Source of the DNA: Pseudocitrobacter sp913778145
GTDB lineage: Bacteria > Pseudomonadota > Gammaproteobacteria > Enterobacterales > Enterobacteriaceae
Direction of reading: 5' to 3'
NCBI GenBank assembly: GCA_035726825.1
Contig: JALNTX010000019.1
Coordinates: 1 to 64,000 of the forward strand
DNA length: 64,000 bases
The notes below the pieces were generated by a model, which did not search any database, was not told the DNA's origin, and was given only the letters and a program-made list of their open reading frames with translations. A program made the position numbers and the translations under genes. Positions within the stretch are counted from its first letter, which is position 1; each line of letters opens with the position of its first letter. This document shows positions 53,409 through 62,593 of this stretch, piece by piece.

Positions 53409-54878
53409 TTACATCATGACCACATCAAACTGCTCTGGATTGTAGAGCGGTTCGATTTGTACTTTTACCTGCTTGCCGACGAAGATTTCGACTTCCGCCA
53501 GCGCATGCGACTCATCGCCCTTCAGGGTTTCCGCCACCGACGGGGATGCATACACCAGGAAGCGATCGGAATCATACGCATGATGCACGCGCACAATTTC
53601 ACGCATAATTTCATAGCATACCGTCTCAACGGTTTTTACCGTTCCGCGTCCGTGGCACGTCGGGCACTGATTACACAGCACATGCTCCACGCTTTCACGG
53701 GTACGCTTACGGGTCATCTCCACCAGCCCAAGCTGAGAGAAACCGTTGATGCTGGTTTTCACGCGATCTTTGCTCAGCGCCTGCTCCAGCGAGTGCAGCA
53801 CGCGACGACGGTGATCTTCATTATTCATATCGATAAAGTCGATGATGATAATGCCGCCCAGGTTACGCAGGCGCAGCTGACGCGCAATAGCCTGAGTCGC
53901 TTCAATGTTGGTATTGAAGATAGTGTCGTCGAGATTACGGTGGCCGACAAACGCACCGGTGTTGATATCCACCGTGGTCATCGCTTCGGTCTGATCGATA
54001 ATCAGATAGCCGCCCGATTTCAGCTCGACTTTACGTTCCAGCGCGCGCTGAATTTCATTTTCGACGTCAAAGAGATCGAAGATAGGCTGATGGCCGGTAT
54101 AGTGCTCCAGCTTACTGGTCATTTCCGGGATGTATTCGGCGGTAAACTCCAGCAGCGCTTCATAGGTAAGACGCGAGTCAACGCGAATGCGATCAAGCTG
54201 AGCATCAGCGAAATCACGCAGCACACGCTGCGCCAACGCCAGCTCGCCGTAAAGCTGATAACGTGTTTGATGGCGTTTTTTACGCTCCATCACTTTGGTC
54301 CACACGCGTTTGAGGTACGCGGCGTCAGAGGCTAAATCGTCTTCGCATACGCCTTCCGCCGCCGTGCGAATGATAAACCCGCCCTGCTCGTCGCAGTATT
54401 CCGCCACCACCTTTTTCAGGCGTTCGCGTTCAGCTTCACTTTCAATACGTTGGGAGACGCCGACGTGGGACGCGCCAGGCATAAAGACCAGATAGCGGGA
54501 AGGCAGCGTGATATCCGTGGTCAGACGCGCGCCTTTGGTGCCGAGCGGATCTTTCACCACCTGCACCATGAGGTCCTGCCCCTGGCGTACCAGCTCAGAG
54601 ATGTCGCGAACGGTGAACTGTTTTTGCTCCTCGCCCGCCACGCACTCGGTGTGCGGCATAATATCGGAGGCGTGAAGGAATGCGGCCTTCTCCAGGCCAA
54701 TATCTACAAAAGCCGCCTGCATCCCTGGCAATACACGACTGACACGACCTTTGTAGATATTGCCTACGATTCCGCGTCGCGCTTCACGCTCAATATGAAT
54801 TTCCTGCAAAATGCCGCCATCGATATACGCCACGCGCGTTTCGGATGGCGTCACATTCACTAATAATTCAGCCGTCAT
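53409..54878 (-). CDS. rng: Ribonuclease G
   Basis: RNase G trims the 5' end of 16S rRNA and helps degrade some mRNAs such as adhE. From the ATG at 54878 it has 489 residues. An S1-like RNA-binding region (~38-125) is followed by the 5'-sensor and DNase I-like catalytic domains, with the metal-binding Asp in TTVDINTGAFVG and IIIDFIDMNNEDHRR and the zinc link CNQCPTCHGRG. It lacks the C-terminal scaffold of RNase E. It overlaps yhdE by 11 bp. Confidence 0.97.
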   Translation of the reverse strand: MTAELLVNVTPSETRVAYIDGGILQEIHIEREARRGIVGNIYKGRVSRVLPGMQAAFVDIGLEKAAFLHASDIMPHTECVAGEEQKQFTVRDISELVRQGQDLMVQVVKDPLGTKGARLTTDITLPSRYLVFMPGASHVGVSQRIESEAERERLKKVVAEYCDEQGGFIIRTAAEGVCEDDLASDAAYLKRVWTKVMERKKRHQTRYQLYGELALAQRVLRDFADAQLDRIRVDSRLTYEALLEFTAEYIPEMTSKLEHYTGHQPIFDLFDVENEIQRALERKVELKSGGYLIIDQTEAMTTVDINTGAFVGHRNLDDTIFNTNIEATQAIARQLRLRNLGGIIIIDFIDMNNEDHRRRVLHSLEQALSKDRVKTSINGFSQLGLVEMTRKRTRESVEHVLCNQCPTCHGRGTVKTVETVCYEIMREIVRVHHAYDSDRFLVYASPSVAETLKGDESHALAEVEIFVGKQVKVQIEPLYNPEQFDVVMM

Positions 54879-55458
54879 GTTTATCCCTTTCCTCACGTAG
54901 TGAGTTAAAGTTACTGAGCAACTCATACGTTTCCACCAGCGGTAAGCCGACTACGGCGTGATAGCTGCCATTTATCTTCCTGACAAAACAGCCACCCAAC
55001 CCTTGAATACCGTATGCACCTGCTTTATCTAAAGGTTCACCGCAGGCCACATAACCTGCGATCTCGTGTTCGGAAAGCACTCTGAACGTCACATCGGTGA
55101 CCACCAGCGCGTCGAGCGTGTTCTGGCGGTCTGCCAGCGCGACGGCGGTCATCACCTGATGCGTTTCCCCTGAAAGCTTGCCCAGCATCTCTGCTGCATG
55201 GGCGGCATCACGCGGTTTCTCCAGCACTTCGCCATTGAGGATAACTATAGTATCCGCGCCCAGAACCGGGAGGTCTTCATTCACCATTGCCACCCCGGCC
55301 TGCGCTTTTTCTCGCGCCAGCCGCGTCACGTACTGCTGCGCGCTCTCCTGTGGACGGCGCTGCTCTTCAATGCCTGGAACAATTTTTTCAAACGCTACAC
55401 CCAGTTGGGTAAGCAGTTCCTGGCGACGCGGGGAGCCTGAAGCGAGATAAATTTTCAT
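54868..55458 (-). CDS. yhdE: dTTP/UTP pyrophosphatase (Maf family)
   Basis: YhdE hydrolyses dTTP, UTP and modified forms such as m5UTP, acting in nucleotide house-cleaning. The start at 55458 gives 196 residues beginning MKIYLASGSPRRQELL, the Maf signature at the N-terminus; an upstream ATG would bury this in a long extension. The catalytic Asp is at 69 (LGADTIV), and EKPRDAAHAAEMLGKLSG and DKAGAYGIQGLGG are intact. It lies 8 bp after mreD and overlaps rng. Confidence 0.96.
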   Translation of the reverse strand: MKIYLASGSPRRQELLTQLGVAFEKIVPGIEEQRRPQESAQQYVTRLAREKAQAGVAMVNEDLPVLGADTIVILNGEVLEKPRDAAHAAEMLGKLSGETHQVMTAVALADRQNTLDALVVTDVTFRVLSEHEIAGYVACGEPLDKAGAYGIQGLGGCFVRKINGSYHAVVGLPLVETYELLSNFNSLREERDKHDG

Positions 55459-55466
55459 AACGACCT

Positions 55467-55955
55467 TTATTGCACGGCGAATTGCTGACGAACTTTGCGC
55501 ATCAGGAGGAAGATCCACGGCCAGAGTACGCCATTGACTACACTACTCCAGAACACTTCTGGTCGGAAAGAGACGTTGATCACTAAAAACTCTGACCAGA
55601 AAACAATAATATCCGTGGCAAGCGACAACAGAATGACCACCAGCGCCTGTTGCCAGAGCGCCAGATTACGAAACAGCTGATACTTAAGCACCACCAGATA
55701 CGCCACGATACTTAACGACAGCGCGCGAACGCCGAGCGTTGAACCGCTAATGAGATCCAGAATCGCGCCCATCACAAAGCCCGTACCGACATTCACCCGA
55801 TGCGGCAGCGCCAGTGACCAGTAAAGCAGAATGAGTAGAACCCAGTTGGGCCGGAAAACAATAATGTTGTCCGGCCAGGGCATAACTTGCAGCAACAGTG
55901 CGATAAGAAACGAGAGCCAGATTACCCAGCGTCCCTGGCTACGGTAACTTGCCAC
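55467..55955 (-). CDS. mreD: Rod shape-determining protein MreD
   Basis: MreD is a small integral membrane protein of the elongasome. The 162 residues have about five to six hydrophobic segments (for example WVIWLSFLIALLLQVMPWPD and VVILLSLATDIIVFWSEFLV). It shares one base with the mreC stop codon, so the two are translationally coupled, and it is followed by yhdE and rng in the same direction. Confidence 0.96.
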   Translation of the reverse strand: MASYRSQGRWVIWLSFLIALLLQVMPWPDNIIVFRPNWVLLILLYWSLALPHRVNVGTGFVMGAILDLISGSTLGVRALSLSIVAYLVVLKYQLFRNLALWQQALVVILLSLATDIIVFWSEFLVINVSFRPEVFWSSVVNGVLWPWIFLLMRKVRQQFAVQ

Positions 55956-56971
55956 TATGGCCCTCCCTGAGGGGAGAGTTCAGTAGACTGGGTTTCCGTG
56001 GGCGAGGTTGCAAGCCCTGTGGCAGGCGCAGGAACCGGCGTTGGCGGCCCCATGGAATCCGGGGATGGCAACACCTGCGGCATCATCTGCATCAGACGTT
56101 CGTTGGCCACGCGATGCACATCTTCCGGCGTCATCGGATTCGCACCGTTACGATCGGCGCCCCACAGCAGCAGCAGATAGCGCAGACGCTGTAAGCCGGC
56201 GGTTGGACGCGCCTGAATCACGGTGTACGCACGCTGGGTATCGAGCTTCACGGAAGAAACCACCGCAACCGGATACCCTTCCGGGAAACGACCGCCCAGG
56301 CCAGAGGTCACCAACACGTCGCCGACGCGGATATCCGTGTTGGCAGGCAGGTGTTCAAGCTGGAGATCGTCAGTGCAGCCGTTACCGGCGGCAATCACGC
56401 GAATGTCATTACGCAGCACCTGGATAGGTAGCGCATGCGTGGCGTCGCAAATCAACAGTACGCGGCTGGTCAGCTTGGCGACGGCCACCACCTGACCGAC
56501 TACGCCTTTGTCGCTGATGACCGGCTGGCCTTCATAGACGCCATTGACGCTGCCTTTGTCGATAACCACCTGATCGCTGTAAGGATCGTTAACGGTGGAG
56601 ATCACCTGCGTCACCATTTTCTGCTCATCCTGACGCAGCGGCGAACCCAGCAGTTCACGTAAACGGGCGTTCTCTTGTTTGTACTGACCCAGCATCAGCA
56701 GGTCGCTGTTTTTCAGCAGCAGTTCCTGGCGAAGTGCCCGGTTTTCAAGTTCGAGTTGGTCACGCGAGGCCAGCGTTTGAGACACGCTGTCGAGTAATTC
56801 ACGGGGACCATTGGAGACAAAATAGAAAGGACTGACGGCGGTATCCATGTACGTTCGGATCTGGCTGAACATACCAAGGCGGCTGTCGGCGATGATAACG
56901 CCAAGCGCTATCAGAACCGCCAGAATAAGGCGAATCTGTAGCGACGGGCCACGGCTAAAAATGGGCTTCAT
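55955..56971 (-). CDS. mreC: Rod shape-determining protein MreC
   Basis: MreC links the cytoplasmic MreB filaments with periplasmic PBP2 and activates wall elongation. The 338 residues include one transmembrane helix (~12-29), a coiled coil (~65-110, LASRDQLELENRALRQELLL) and the two periplasmic beta-barrels. It is about 30 residues shorter than E. coli MreC (367), all from the Pro/Thr/Ser-rich disordered C-terminus, which varies among enterobacteria. Confidence 0.96.
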   Translation of the reverse strand: MKPIFSRGPSLQIRLILAVLIALGVIIADSRLGMFSQIRTYMDTAVSPFYFVSNGPRELLDSVSQTLASRDQLELENRALRQELLLKNSDLLMLGQYKQENARLRELLGSPLRQDEQKMVTQVISTVNDPYSDQVVIDKGSVNGVYEGQPVISDKGVVGQVVAVAKLTSRVLLICDATHALPIQVLRNDIRVIAAGNGCTDDLQLEHLPANTDIRVGDVLVTSGLGGRFPEGYPVAVVSSVKLDTQRAYTVIQARPTAGLQRLRYLLLLWGADRNGANPMTPEDVHRVANERLMQMMPQVLPSPDSMGPPTPVPAPATGLATSPTETQSTELSPQGGP

Positions 56972-56994
56972 AGGCTATGCGTATTCTCGTGTCA

Positions 56995-57024
56995 GTAAAA
57001 TCAAGGGTAGCCCGAAAGCTACCC
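56995..57024 (-). terminator. Partial terminator between mreB and mreC
   Basis: On the minus strand GGGTAGC-N6-GCTACCC is followed by TTGATTTTAC. It lies 15 bp past the mreB stop, inside the mreBCD operon, and probably lowers mreCD relative to mreB, in keeping with the known excess of MreB. Confidence 0.6.
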
Positions 57025-57038
57025 CGGACTCAGGCTGA

Positions 57039-58082
57039 CTACTCTTCGCTAAACAAGTCGCCGCCGTGCATATCGATCATTTCCAGCGCTTTGCCGCCAC
57101 CGCGCGCCACACAGGTCAGCGGATCTTCAGCAACCACGACAGGAATGCCCGTTTCTTCCATTAACAGGCGGTCAAGGTTACGCAGCAGCGCACCACCACC
57201 GGTCAGAACCATACCGCGTTCGGAGATGTCGGATGCCAGTTCCGGCGGGCACTGCTCCAGCGCAACCATGACGGCGCTCACGATACCGGTCAGCGGCTCT
57301 TGCAGCGCTTCGAGGATTTCGTTGGAGTTCAGGGTGAAACCGCGCGGTACACCTTCAGCCAGGTTACGGCCACGCACTTCGATTTCACGCACTTCATCGC
57401 CCGGATAAGCGGAGCCGATTTCGTGCTTGATGCGCTCGGCGGTCGCTTCGCCGATCAGAGAGCCGTAGTTACGACGAACGTAGTTAATGATAGCTTCATC
57501 GAAACGGTCGCCGCCGATACGGACGGAAGAGGAGTAAACCACGCCGTTCAGGGAGATAACCGCTACCTCAGTGGTACCACCACCGATATCAACCACCATA
57601 GAACCGGTCGCTTCGGAAACCGGCAGACCTGCGCCGATTGCCGCAGCCATCGGTTCTTCAATCAGGAACACTTCACGTGCGCCAGCGCCCTGTGCGGATT
57701 CACGAATCGCACGACGCTCAACCTGCGTTGCGCCAACCGGCACACACACCAGGACGCGCGGGCTTGGACGCATGAAGCTGTTGCTGTGCACTTGTTTAAT
57801 AAAGTGCTGCAACATTTTTTCGGTAACGAAGAAGTCAGCGATAACGCCGTCTTTCATCGGACGGATGGCTGCGATGTTGCCAGGCGTACGACCCAGCATC
57901 TGTTTAGCGTCATGACCGACGGCAGCGACGCTTTTCGGAGAACCAGCACGATCCTGACGAATGGCCACCACGGAAGGCTCATTCAATACGATGCCTTGTC
58001 CTTTTACGTAAATCAGGGTATTCGCAGTACCCAGGTCAATGGACAGGTCATTGGAAAACATGCCACGAAATTTTTTCAACAT
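57039..58082 (-). CDS. mreB: Actin-like cell shape protein MreB
   Basis: MreB forms membrane-associated filaments that guide the elongasome. From the ATG at 58082 it has 347 residues, the E. coli length, starting [20 protein letters not shown] with the amphipathic N-terminal helix that binds the membrane. ATP-binding motifs include DLGTANT (16-22), [14 protein letters not shown] and [17 protein letters not shown] start 25 codons upstream is possible but out of line with the family. Confidence 0.98.
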
Positions 58083-58389
58083 ACTAAGGGATAATCCTGA
58101 AAGCTGGGGCGGAAAACAAAATCCGCTTACTTTACCAACCACACGCAGCAGCGACAAGGCGCAAAAATCATCTGCAACGGTGAAAATTAGTGCAGTTCGT
58201 TTCCTCTGTTACAAATCCAACCTGGCTCCATCAGCGTCGGGAGTCATTAACCTTATCCCAATCTGGACTTGCAACCTGTTTCAAAGGTCGTCGACTTGCA
58301 TGATGCGACATATACCCGGCGAGCAGACACGCACACCCCCGAATAAACCGCGCGCATTATTCTACGTGATAAACACGCTAAACAGCAGG
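58083..58389. other. Gap between csrD and mreB
   Basis: About 300 bp containing the mreB promoter region (E. coli mreB has several promoters here) and the 3' end of the csrD transcript. I see no gene and no clear terminator of csrD. Confidence 0.5.
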
Positions 58390-60330
58390 TCAAACAGAGT
58401 ATCTTTGCGAATATTTTTTCACATTCGTGTCAAGTGGTTGTGAGGCGGCAAAAAAATCACCTTGCCCGCCAGAAACGCCACACTCTGTCAGTACCTGCCA
58501 TTCACTACGGCTCCGGATGCCCGGCGCAAAAACCTGCATGGTTGTGCCTTTCGTGGCTTCAACCAGGCTCTGCACCAGCAACTGGTTTTGACTCCGCTTC
58601 TCTATATTGCGCACCAGGCCTGGATCAAGCTTGATAAGTTCTACTTCAAGCTGTTTGATCCAACTGGTGCTCACCAGGGTTAAACCCGCCTGAATAACGG
58701 CAATCCTGGCCCCTAATGCGTTAATTAAACGCACGACGGGCTGCAAACGGCTGATATGTTGACAAACATCCGCCTCTGCAAGTTCAAAAATAATCCGTTT
58801 GCGTTGCGATTTTTCGCATTGCATTAAAGTATCACGCAGCCAGCGCTGAAAACGCGGGCGAATCAATGACTCCACGGAAACCTGTAACGCCAGATTTTCC
58901 TCTGGCCAAAAGTTTAAAAACGGCAGCACGCGGGTGATTTGCAGGCGGTCGTACTCTTCCATCAGGCCGAACTCCAGCACCATTGGCAGATACTCGGCGG
59001 CAATCACCTCTTCAGTGCCGTCATAGATGCGACAAATCAGTTCCCGATGATGCACGCGACCGTTCAGCGTGACCGCCGGTTTCTGGTACAGACGCGGCCC
59101 GCCGCGTCGCAACATCTGTTCAATGAGCGTGCGCCAGCGCACATTGCCACGTCCTTTCTCGGGCAGCGAATCGTCATAAATCGCCCAGCTATTGCTCCCC
59201 TGCAACACCGCGTTGCGTACGGCGGCTTCCGCGTGCTCCATCACCTGCTGGCTGGTTTGCCCGCTACGCCAGGCACAGATACCGATGTGCATCATGTCGT
59301 CGCGGTCGAGAATTTTGGTTATCGGCAGCGCATCCGCCGCCTTGAGCAATTGCCCGGCAATGCTGTCAGCTTCTTTGAGGGTGCGATGCGGCAACAATAC
59401 AGTAAAGTCGCTGCGGTGGTATCGCGCCAGTAACGCGCCGGGATAACGCATCATAAAGGTGGAGAGCAGGTTGATCAGCATAAAAAGGTGCTCTTCTGCC
59501 GCGTCATTCCCCCAGCGATCGCGGAGCAAATCGAGATCCGGCAGGCGAATCATCATCACGATGCCATGAGCGCCAACGTTTTCCTGATCGTCCAGCAGCG
59601 TCGCCAGTTGATTATCAAAGAAGAGACGATTACTGAGGCCGGTTTTATTATCCTGTGCGGCGTAGGCGCGAATCAGCGTATCCATTCGGCTGCGCTGTTC
59701 GGCGGCGAACTGAATTTCTGACAGCAGCACGTCCATTGCGCTACTGGTGCGGGCGGGCCATTCGTGAACATTCCCTTTAACCGTTGCCCCCCGTTCGCCA
59801 TTCAGAATACGGATTGCCCGCGACTCCAGCAGTTCCTGCCCCGCCAGTTGTCGACGCAGCCAGCGCACGGCGATAAACACCATCAATACCATAAAGGCGA
59901 TAGTGAGCGTCAGCGGAAGGGTGGTCATCAGGGAACGGAAGTAGTTCGCCATCGGGTCCTGATAAGCCAGCTTGATTTGCATGCCGGGATTTTTAACAGA
60001 ATCAATGACCAGCTCACGATAGCGGTAGTAGCTGCCAACCGGGCGATAGCTACTTTGGCGCGCATAATGGTAAAGGTTTTTTCCGTCCTGGCTAATATCG
60101 ACGCTCACCACATCCACCGGGGCAAACATCTCATCAAGCTGGGGGGTGAGCTGCGCGAAAGTGGTGTTGAGCAGCCGATTGTCGAGGATCGTGGCAACGG
60201 CTTCGACGCGGCCCTTCACTTTATGTTGAATACCGTTATAAAAACTCAGCGACGAGCCAATCAACGTCACCAGGATCGTTAACCCGGTTAGCAGCGTAAA
60301 AAAAGCGGAAAATTTCGTCGTTAATCGCAT
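58390..60330 (-). CDS. csrD: CsrD, degenerate GGDEF-EAL protein targeting CsrB/C sRNAs to RNase E
   Basis: CsrD makes the CsrB and CsrC sRNAs sensitive to RNase E and so frees CsrA. The 646 residues equal E. coli. Two transmembrane helices (~8-28 and 137-157) flank a periplasmic domain; a HAMP-like segment, a degenerate GGDEF domain (HRSDF at 305-309) and a degenerate EAL domain (ELI at 430-432) follow. Neither catalytic motif is intact, so it should not make or break c-di-GMP. It lies upstream of mreB on the same strand and is divergent from acuI. Confidence 0.96.
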   Translation of the reverse strand: MRLTTKFSAFFTLLTGLTILVTLIGSSLSFYNGIQHKVKGRVEAVATILDNRLLNTTFAQLTPQLDEMFAPVDVVSVDISQDGKNLYHYARQSSYRPVGSYYRYRELVIDSVKNPGMQIKLAYQDPMANYFRSLMTTLPLTLTIAFMVLMVFIAVRWLRRQLAGQELLESRAIRILNGERGATVKGNVHEWPARTSSAMDVLLSEIQFAAEQRSRMDTLIRAYAAQDNKTGLSNRLFFDNQLATLLDDQENVGAHGIVMMIRLPDLDLLRDRWGNDAAEEHLFMLINLLSTFMMRYPGALLARYHRSDFTVLLPHRTLKEADSIAGQLLKAADALPITKILDRDDMMHIGICAWRSGQTSQQVMEHAEAAVRNAVLQGSNSWAIYDDSLPEKGRGNVRWRTLIEQMLRRGGPRLYQKPAVTLNGRVHHRELICRIYDGTEEVIAAEYLPMVLEFGLMEEYDRLQITRVLPFLNFWPEENLALQVSVESLIRPRFQRWLRDTLMQCEKSQRKRIIFELAEADVCQHISRLQPVVRLINALGARIAVIQAGLTLVSTSWIKQLEVELIKLDPGLVRNIEKRSQNQLLVQSLVEATKGTTMQVFAPGIRSRSEWQVLTECGVSGGQGDFFAASQPLDTNVKKYSQRYSV

Positions 60331-60548
60331 CCCTGATTTAACTCCGTTGGTTAATCGTCACCCGACAAATCGCCCGGCCCCGGCTGCCCGCTTAATCAAA
60401 AGTGAGCACTAACATATCAAATGAACCCGGCATACTACCAAATCAGGGGTTTCTGGCAATTTATTGCGCCAAATCGACATAGAATTATGTGTAGCGAGTA
60501 TAGTTCTGAGAGAAATTTTACCAAACATCGAGCCATTGAGGACGGGTT

Positions 60549-61523
60549 ATGCAGGCATTAATCTTAGAACAGCAGGACGGAAAAACCCTTGCATCGGTAC
60601 AGCGCATCGACGATAGCCTGTTGCCGCAAGGAGATGTCACCGTGGATATTCAGTGGTCCAGCCTGAACTATAAAGACGCGCTGGCGATCACCGGGAAAGG
60701 CAAAATTATTCGCAATTTCCCGATGGTGCCTGGCATCGATTTCGCCGGGACGGTACACGCCAGCGACGACGCGCGTTTCCAGGCCGGCCAGCAGGTGCTG
60801 CTTACCGGCTGGGGCGTGGGGGAAAATCACTGGGGTGGTTTGTCTGAGCGCGCGCGCGTAAAAGGCGACTGGCTGGTGCCGATGCCAAATGGGCTCGATG
60901 GCCGTAAAGCGATGATTATCGGCACCGCTGGGTTCACCGCCATGTTGTGCGTAATGGCGCTGGAAGACGCAGGCGTTCGCCCGCAAGACGGTGAAATTGT
61001 GGTAACCGGTGCCAGCGGCGGCGTAGGCAGTACCGCGGTCGCGCTGCTGCATAAACTGGGTTATCAGGTGGCCGCGGTATCGGGACGTGAAAGTACCCAT
61101 GATTACCTGCGTCAGTTAGGCGCAGACCGTATTCTGCCGCGCGATGAGTTCGCAGAAACGCGTCCGCTGGAAAAACAAGTTTGGGCAGGCGCCGTCGATA
61201 CGGTCGGCGATAAAGTGCTGGCGAAAGTACTGGCGCAGATGAACTACGGCGGCTGCGTGGCAGCCTGCGGCCTGGCGGGCGGTTTCGCTCTGCCGACCAC
61301 CGTGATGCCGTTTATTCTGCGCAACGTCCGCTTACAGGGCGTTGATTCAGTAATGACCCCGATGGCGCGCCGCGCCGCCGCGTGGGAACGTCTGGTGAAA
61401 GATCTGCCGGAATCGTTCTACGCGCAAAGCGCAACGGAAATCAGCCTCGATAAAGCGCCGCAGTTTGCCGAAGCGATTATCAACAATCAGGCACAGGGCC
61501 GCACGCTGGTAAAAATCGCCTAA
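60549..61523 (+). CDS. acuI: Acrylyl-CoA reductase (NADPH)
   Basis: AcuI (YhdH) reduces toxic acryloyl-CoA to propionyl-CoA with NADPH. The 324 residues form a medium-chain dehydrogenase/reductase: GroES-like substrate domain with SLNYKDALAITGKG, and a Rossmann fold with VTGASGGVGSTAVALLHKLG. No zinc ligands are apparent, in line with the quinone oxidoreductase branch. It is divergent from csrD (218-bp gap) and leads towards msrPQ after 80 bp. Confidence 0.96.
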   Translation: MQALILEQQDGKTLASVQRIDDSLLPQGDVTVDIQWSSLNYKDALAITGKGKIIRNFPMVPGIDFAGTVHASDDARFQAGQQVLLTGWGVGENHWGGLSERARVKGDWLVPMPNGLDGRKAMIIGTAGFTAMLCVMALEDAGVRPQDGEIVVTGASGGVGSTAVALLHKLGYQVAAVSGRESTHDYLRQLGADRILPRDEFAETRPLEKQVWAGAVDTVGDKVLAKVLAQMNYGGCVAACGLAGGFALPTTVMPFILRNVRLQGVDSVMTPMARRAAAWERLVKDLPESFYAQSATEISLDKAPQFAEAIINNQAQGRTLVKIA

Positions 61524-61542
61524 TCTTCAAATTTTCGTGACA

Positions 61543-61593
61543 TATTCGCGCGAATAACGCCTCTCCGTCATGCTTAGTACAAATGACGGAGAG
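61543..61593 (+). promoter_or_regulatory. Two palindromes before msrP, the second covering its ribosome binding site
   Basis: TATTCGCGCGAATA (61543-61556) is a perfect 14-bp palindrome. Four bases later CTCTCCGTCAT (61561-61571) and ATGACGGAGAG (61583-61593) form perfect 11-bp arms with an 11-base spacer. The right arm contains GGAGAG, the ribosome binding site of the GTG start at 61604, so a folded RNA would hide it. Confidence 0.6.
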
Positions 61594-61603
61594 GTGAAAT
61601 AGC

Positions 61604-62593
61604 GTGAAAAAATTAACCGAAGCCGACGTGACCGCAGAGTCCGTCTTTATGATGCAGCGCCGCCAGGTGCTGAAGATGTTAGGCATCAGCACAGCTGCCA
61701 TTGCGTTGCCTGCCCAGGCGGGTCTCAGCGACTGGTTTAAAGGCAACGATCGCCCGCCCGCGCCTTCCGGTAAACCGCTCGATTTCAGCAAGCCCGCCGA
61801 ATGGCAAAACAAACTCACCTTAACGCCGGAAGATAAAGTCACTGGCTATAACAACTTTTATGAGTTCGGCCTCGATAAAGCCGACCCGGCCGCCAATGCA
61901 GGCAGCTTGCCGACCGATCCGTGGAAACTGACGATCGATGGCGAAGTGGCAAAACCGCTGACGCTCGATCACGATGACCTTACCCGCCGCTTTCCGCTGG
62001 AGGAACGCATTTACCGGATGCGCTGCGTAGAAGCCTGGTCGATGGTTGTGCCGTGGGTAGGCTTTCCTTTACATAAACTGTTATCGCTGGTTGAGCCCAC
62101 CAGCAATGCAAAGTATGTGGCCTTCCAGACTCTGTACGCGCCCGATGTAATGCCGGGGCAAAAAGACCGCTTTATCGGCGGCGGGCTGAAATATCCCTAC
62201 GTCGAAGGGTTGCGTCTGGATGAAGCGATGCATCCGCTCACCATGCTGACCGTTGGCGTGTATGGCAAAGCGTTGCCGCCGCAAAATGGTGCGCCCATTC
62301 GCCTCACCGTGCCGTGGAAATATGGCTTCAAGGGCATTAAGTCCATTGTCTCGATTAAACTTACACGCGAGCGCCCGCCAACCACATGGAACCTTGCCGC
62401 TGCCGATGAATACGGGTTTTACGCCAACGTAAACCCGCATGTCGACCACCCGCGCTGGTCACAGGCCACCGAGCGCTTTATCGGTTCCGGCGGCATTCTG
62501 GATGTAAAACGTCAGCCGACATTGCTGTTTAATGGCTATGCCGACCAGGTGGCCTCGCTCTATCGCGGGCTGGATTTGCGGGAGAATTTTTAA
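61604..62593 (+). CDS. msrP: Periplasmic methionine sulfoxide reductase, molybdopterin subunit MsrP
   Basis: MsrP (YedY) reduces oxidised methionine in periplasmic proteins with electrons from MsrQ. The GTG start at 61604 gives 329 residues. A Tat signal lies near the N-terminus (QRRQVLKMLGISTAAIALPA, Arg pair 19-20). The Mo-ligand Cys is at 141 (YRMRCVEAWSMVVPW). Its TAA overlaps the msrQ ATG (TAATG). In E. coli the pair lies elsewhere (yedYZ) under HprSR; here it sits between acuI and aroQ with no two-component genes beside it. Confidence 0.96.
   Translation: MKKLTEADVTAESVFMMQRRQVLKMLGISTAAIALPAQAGLSDWFKGNDRPPAPSGKPLDFSKPAEWQNKLTLTPEDKVTGYNNFYEFGLDKADPAANAGSLPTDPWKLTIDGEVAKPLTLDHDDLTRRFPLEERIYRMRCVEAWSMVVPWVGFPLHKLLSLVEPTSNAKYVAFQTLYAPDVMPGQKDRFIGGGLKYPYVEGLRLDEAMHPLTMLTVGVYGKALPPQNGAPIRLTVPWKYGFKGIKSIVSIKLTRERPPTTWNLAAADEYGFYANVNPHVDHPRWSQATERFIGSGGILDVKRQPTLLFNGYADQVASLYRGLDLRENF

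Noticed and set aside
53391..54335. 314-codon frame opposite rng
   Set aside because: It is antisense to the RNase G catalytic region and has no domain signal.
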